A stretch of 64,000 bases of DNA from an uncultured Tolumonas sp. (GTDB lineage Bacteria; Pseudomonadota; Gammaproteobacteria; Enterobacterales; Aeromonadaceae): NCBI RefSeq assembly GCF_963676665.1, contig NZ_OY781390.1:88612-152611 (forward strand). The letters run 5' to 3'. Numbering within the stretch: the stretch's first letter is position 1; every line of letters begins with the position of its first letter. This document shows positions 62,880 to 64,000 of the stretch, in pieces. The position numbers were made by a program, and so were the translations under genes. The notes under the pieces are model-generated. The model was not told where the DNA came from. It searched no databases and saw only the letters and a program-made list of their open reading frames with translations.

Positions 62880-63870
62880 TCACTTCAGGTTGACGAAGGT
62901 TGTCGGCACCCAGTCGTAGCCAACGCCGGTGTTGGCCGTGCGAAGACGGCCTAGGCCAGGGAACGGCATGTGAGCAGCGGCAATCATTGTCTTGTCCGCA
63001 GCGAGTTTCACCAGAAGGGCTTCACGCGTTTTGACAGCTGATGCGCTGTCTGAGTCGAAGACGATGCTGATTTCTGGATGCGGCATCTGGACTGCACCAA
63101 CATGAGCTACGTCGCCCCAAACCAGCAGAGGACTGACCCTTTGAGGAAATCATGTAGCCGGTGTGACCGGGGGTATGGCCGGAAATGGCATACGGTGTGA
63201 TGCCGGGGACGATTGCGTCCATGCTATCGAATGGCTTCCATTTACCGGCAGCGATGTAAGGTGTGGCGGCATCCTGTGCGATTTTGAAGAAAATTTTTGC
63301 ATCTTCCGGGGCCTTGGCCATGATCTCCTTCGATAGCCAGAAGTCGGCATCAGCCTTCTTCATCATCACGGTAGCGTTCGGGAAGACGCGGTTTCCGTCT
63401 TTGTAGATCCCGCCAGTATGGTCAGCGTGAAGATGGGTCAGCAGCACCAGGTCAACCTGCTCCGGCTTGTAGCCGGAGGCCTTCAAGTTCTGCACAAGTC
63501 TGCCCAGCGTCGGGCCGCCCCAGTGGCCGCCTGCACCTGTATCGATGAGAACGAGTTTGGAGCCAGTGTTGACGAGGTAGCCTTGGACAGTTGCCGAGAC
63601 CTTCTTGGGATCGTTTTGGAAGGAACGCGCCAGGAGGGACTGGATGAGCGCCGGATCGCCATGCAGGAGGTTGGAGTCAATGCTGCCGCTGCCGTCATGC
63701 AGCGCGGTGACTTCATAGTCGCCAATCATTGTGCGATAGAAGCCCGCAACCTGTTTGTGCTGCATCGGCGCTGCAGCTTGGGCCGGTGCAACAGCAACGA
63801 AGGTGCTGGCAAATGCTAACGATATCGATACCGCGAGCACGGTACGCGAAATGATGGGGGATAATTTCAT
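62880..63870 (-). pseudogene. Exported MBL-fold hydrolase with frameshift
   Basis: The ATG at 63870 begins a signal peptide (about 1-33, ending APAQAA). Then come DTGAGGHWGGPTLGRLVQNL, LLTHLHADHTGGI and ISGHTPGHTGYMISSKGQS. At about 63129 the frame breaks; the next frame supplies LLVWGDVAHVGAVQMPHPEI and FDSDSASAVKTREALLVKLA to the end. Removing one base there gives one protein of about 329 residues. Related periplasmic MBL proteins include lactonases. As read the enzyme loses its last metal ligands. Confidence 0.8.
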
Positions 63871-64000
63871 AGTGTTTCCTTAACCAGTGTTTGTGATGAG
63901 TTCATACGTAATGATCTTTAGCGGAATGCCGGCTCATCGTGCCATGTCGTTGTTGCCACCGTTCCGGCCACCCGCACGCATGTTCGATTTCTCTGTCGAT

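Noticed and set aside
63871..64000. End of another minus-strand gene entering from the right edge
   Set aside because: Two frames are open for a short distance, but the stretch is too short to choose between them or to recognise a family.
1..64000. CRISPR arrays, tRNA or rRNA genes, prophage
   Set aside because: I saw no regularly spaced direct repeats, no tRNA-like cloverleaf or rRNA sequence, and no phage structural or integrase genes.

Overview
The window looks like chromosomal DNA of a gammaproteobacterium. Its close Fur paralogue, DsbB, BaeRS-type two-component system, VirK/YbjX protein, ISAs1-type element and anaerobic PFOR/NfnAB-like genes would suit an Aeromonadaceae member such as Tolumonas. 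That is inference from gene style; there is no rRNA or marker gene here. Base composition is moderate (roughly 45-50% GC) over most of the window and rises clearly between about 58.5 and 64 kb, where it appears to exceed 60% in places.

Layout. 1-3.5 kb: end of an ABC transporter, a small membrane protein, a NifW-like protein, a NADAR-family protein and a VirK/YbjX gene with a probable frameshift. 3.7-9.8 kb: response regulator, sensor kinase, RND adaptor and RND pump. 9.9-22.6 kb: a redox/sulfur-type cluster. A DUF134 regulator sits at one end, followed by a small TauE/SafE permease, an unrelated nucleoside-gate/PhzF/RidA/LysR block, and then DsbB, a Fur paralogue, a dinitrogenase-cofactor-domain protein with a His/Cys tail, a 55-residue membrane protein, a peroxiredoxin, a TDT transporter, a CoA-disulfide-reductase/rhodanese fusion, an AhpD-like protein, a thioesterase, an MBL hydrolase and a periplasmic rhodanese. 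Six copies of a palindrome with core GCATATGC (one with a mismatch) lie upstream of the DUF134, dsbB, cofactor-domain and peroxiredoxin genes. I read this as a candidate DUF134 regulon.

22.6-30.5 kb: an NfnAB-like fusion and a very large pyruvate:ferredoxin oxidoreductase, split by one extra base. 30.8-35.5 kb: modD and modABC with a ModE box; modC is interrupted by an ISAs1-family element. 35.5-43.2 kb: a second, TetR-controlled RND efflux operon (outer-membrane factor, adaptor, pump, SDR) whose outer-membrane gene runs into a MATE remnant. 43.4-47.2 kb: an AsnC regulator divergent from a lysE gene interrupted by an IS21-family element. 47.4-48.9 kb: MarR regulator, F420-type reductase and a truncated nitronate monooxygenase. 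49-53.5 kb: a secreted GH32 fructan hydrolase with a nested duplicated domain, and a secreted DUF4432 protein. 53.6-58.4 kb: small enzymes with HxlR and TetR regulators.

58.5-63.9 kb: a same-strand run of MBL hydrolase, tautomerase, alpha/beta hydrolase, flavin reductase, NTF2-like protein, HSL-type esterase and a second MBL hydrolase. It looks acquired and is decaying: three of its genes carry frameshifts. All five frameshifts recognised in the window need removal of one base, so sequencing error must be excluded.
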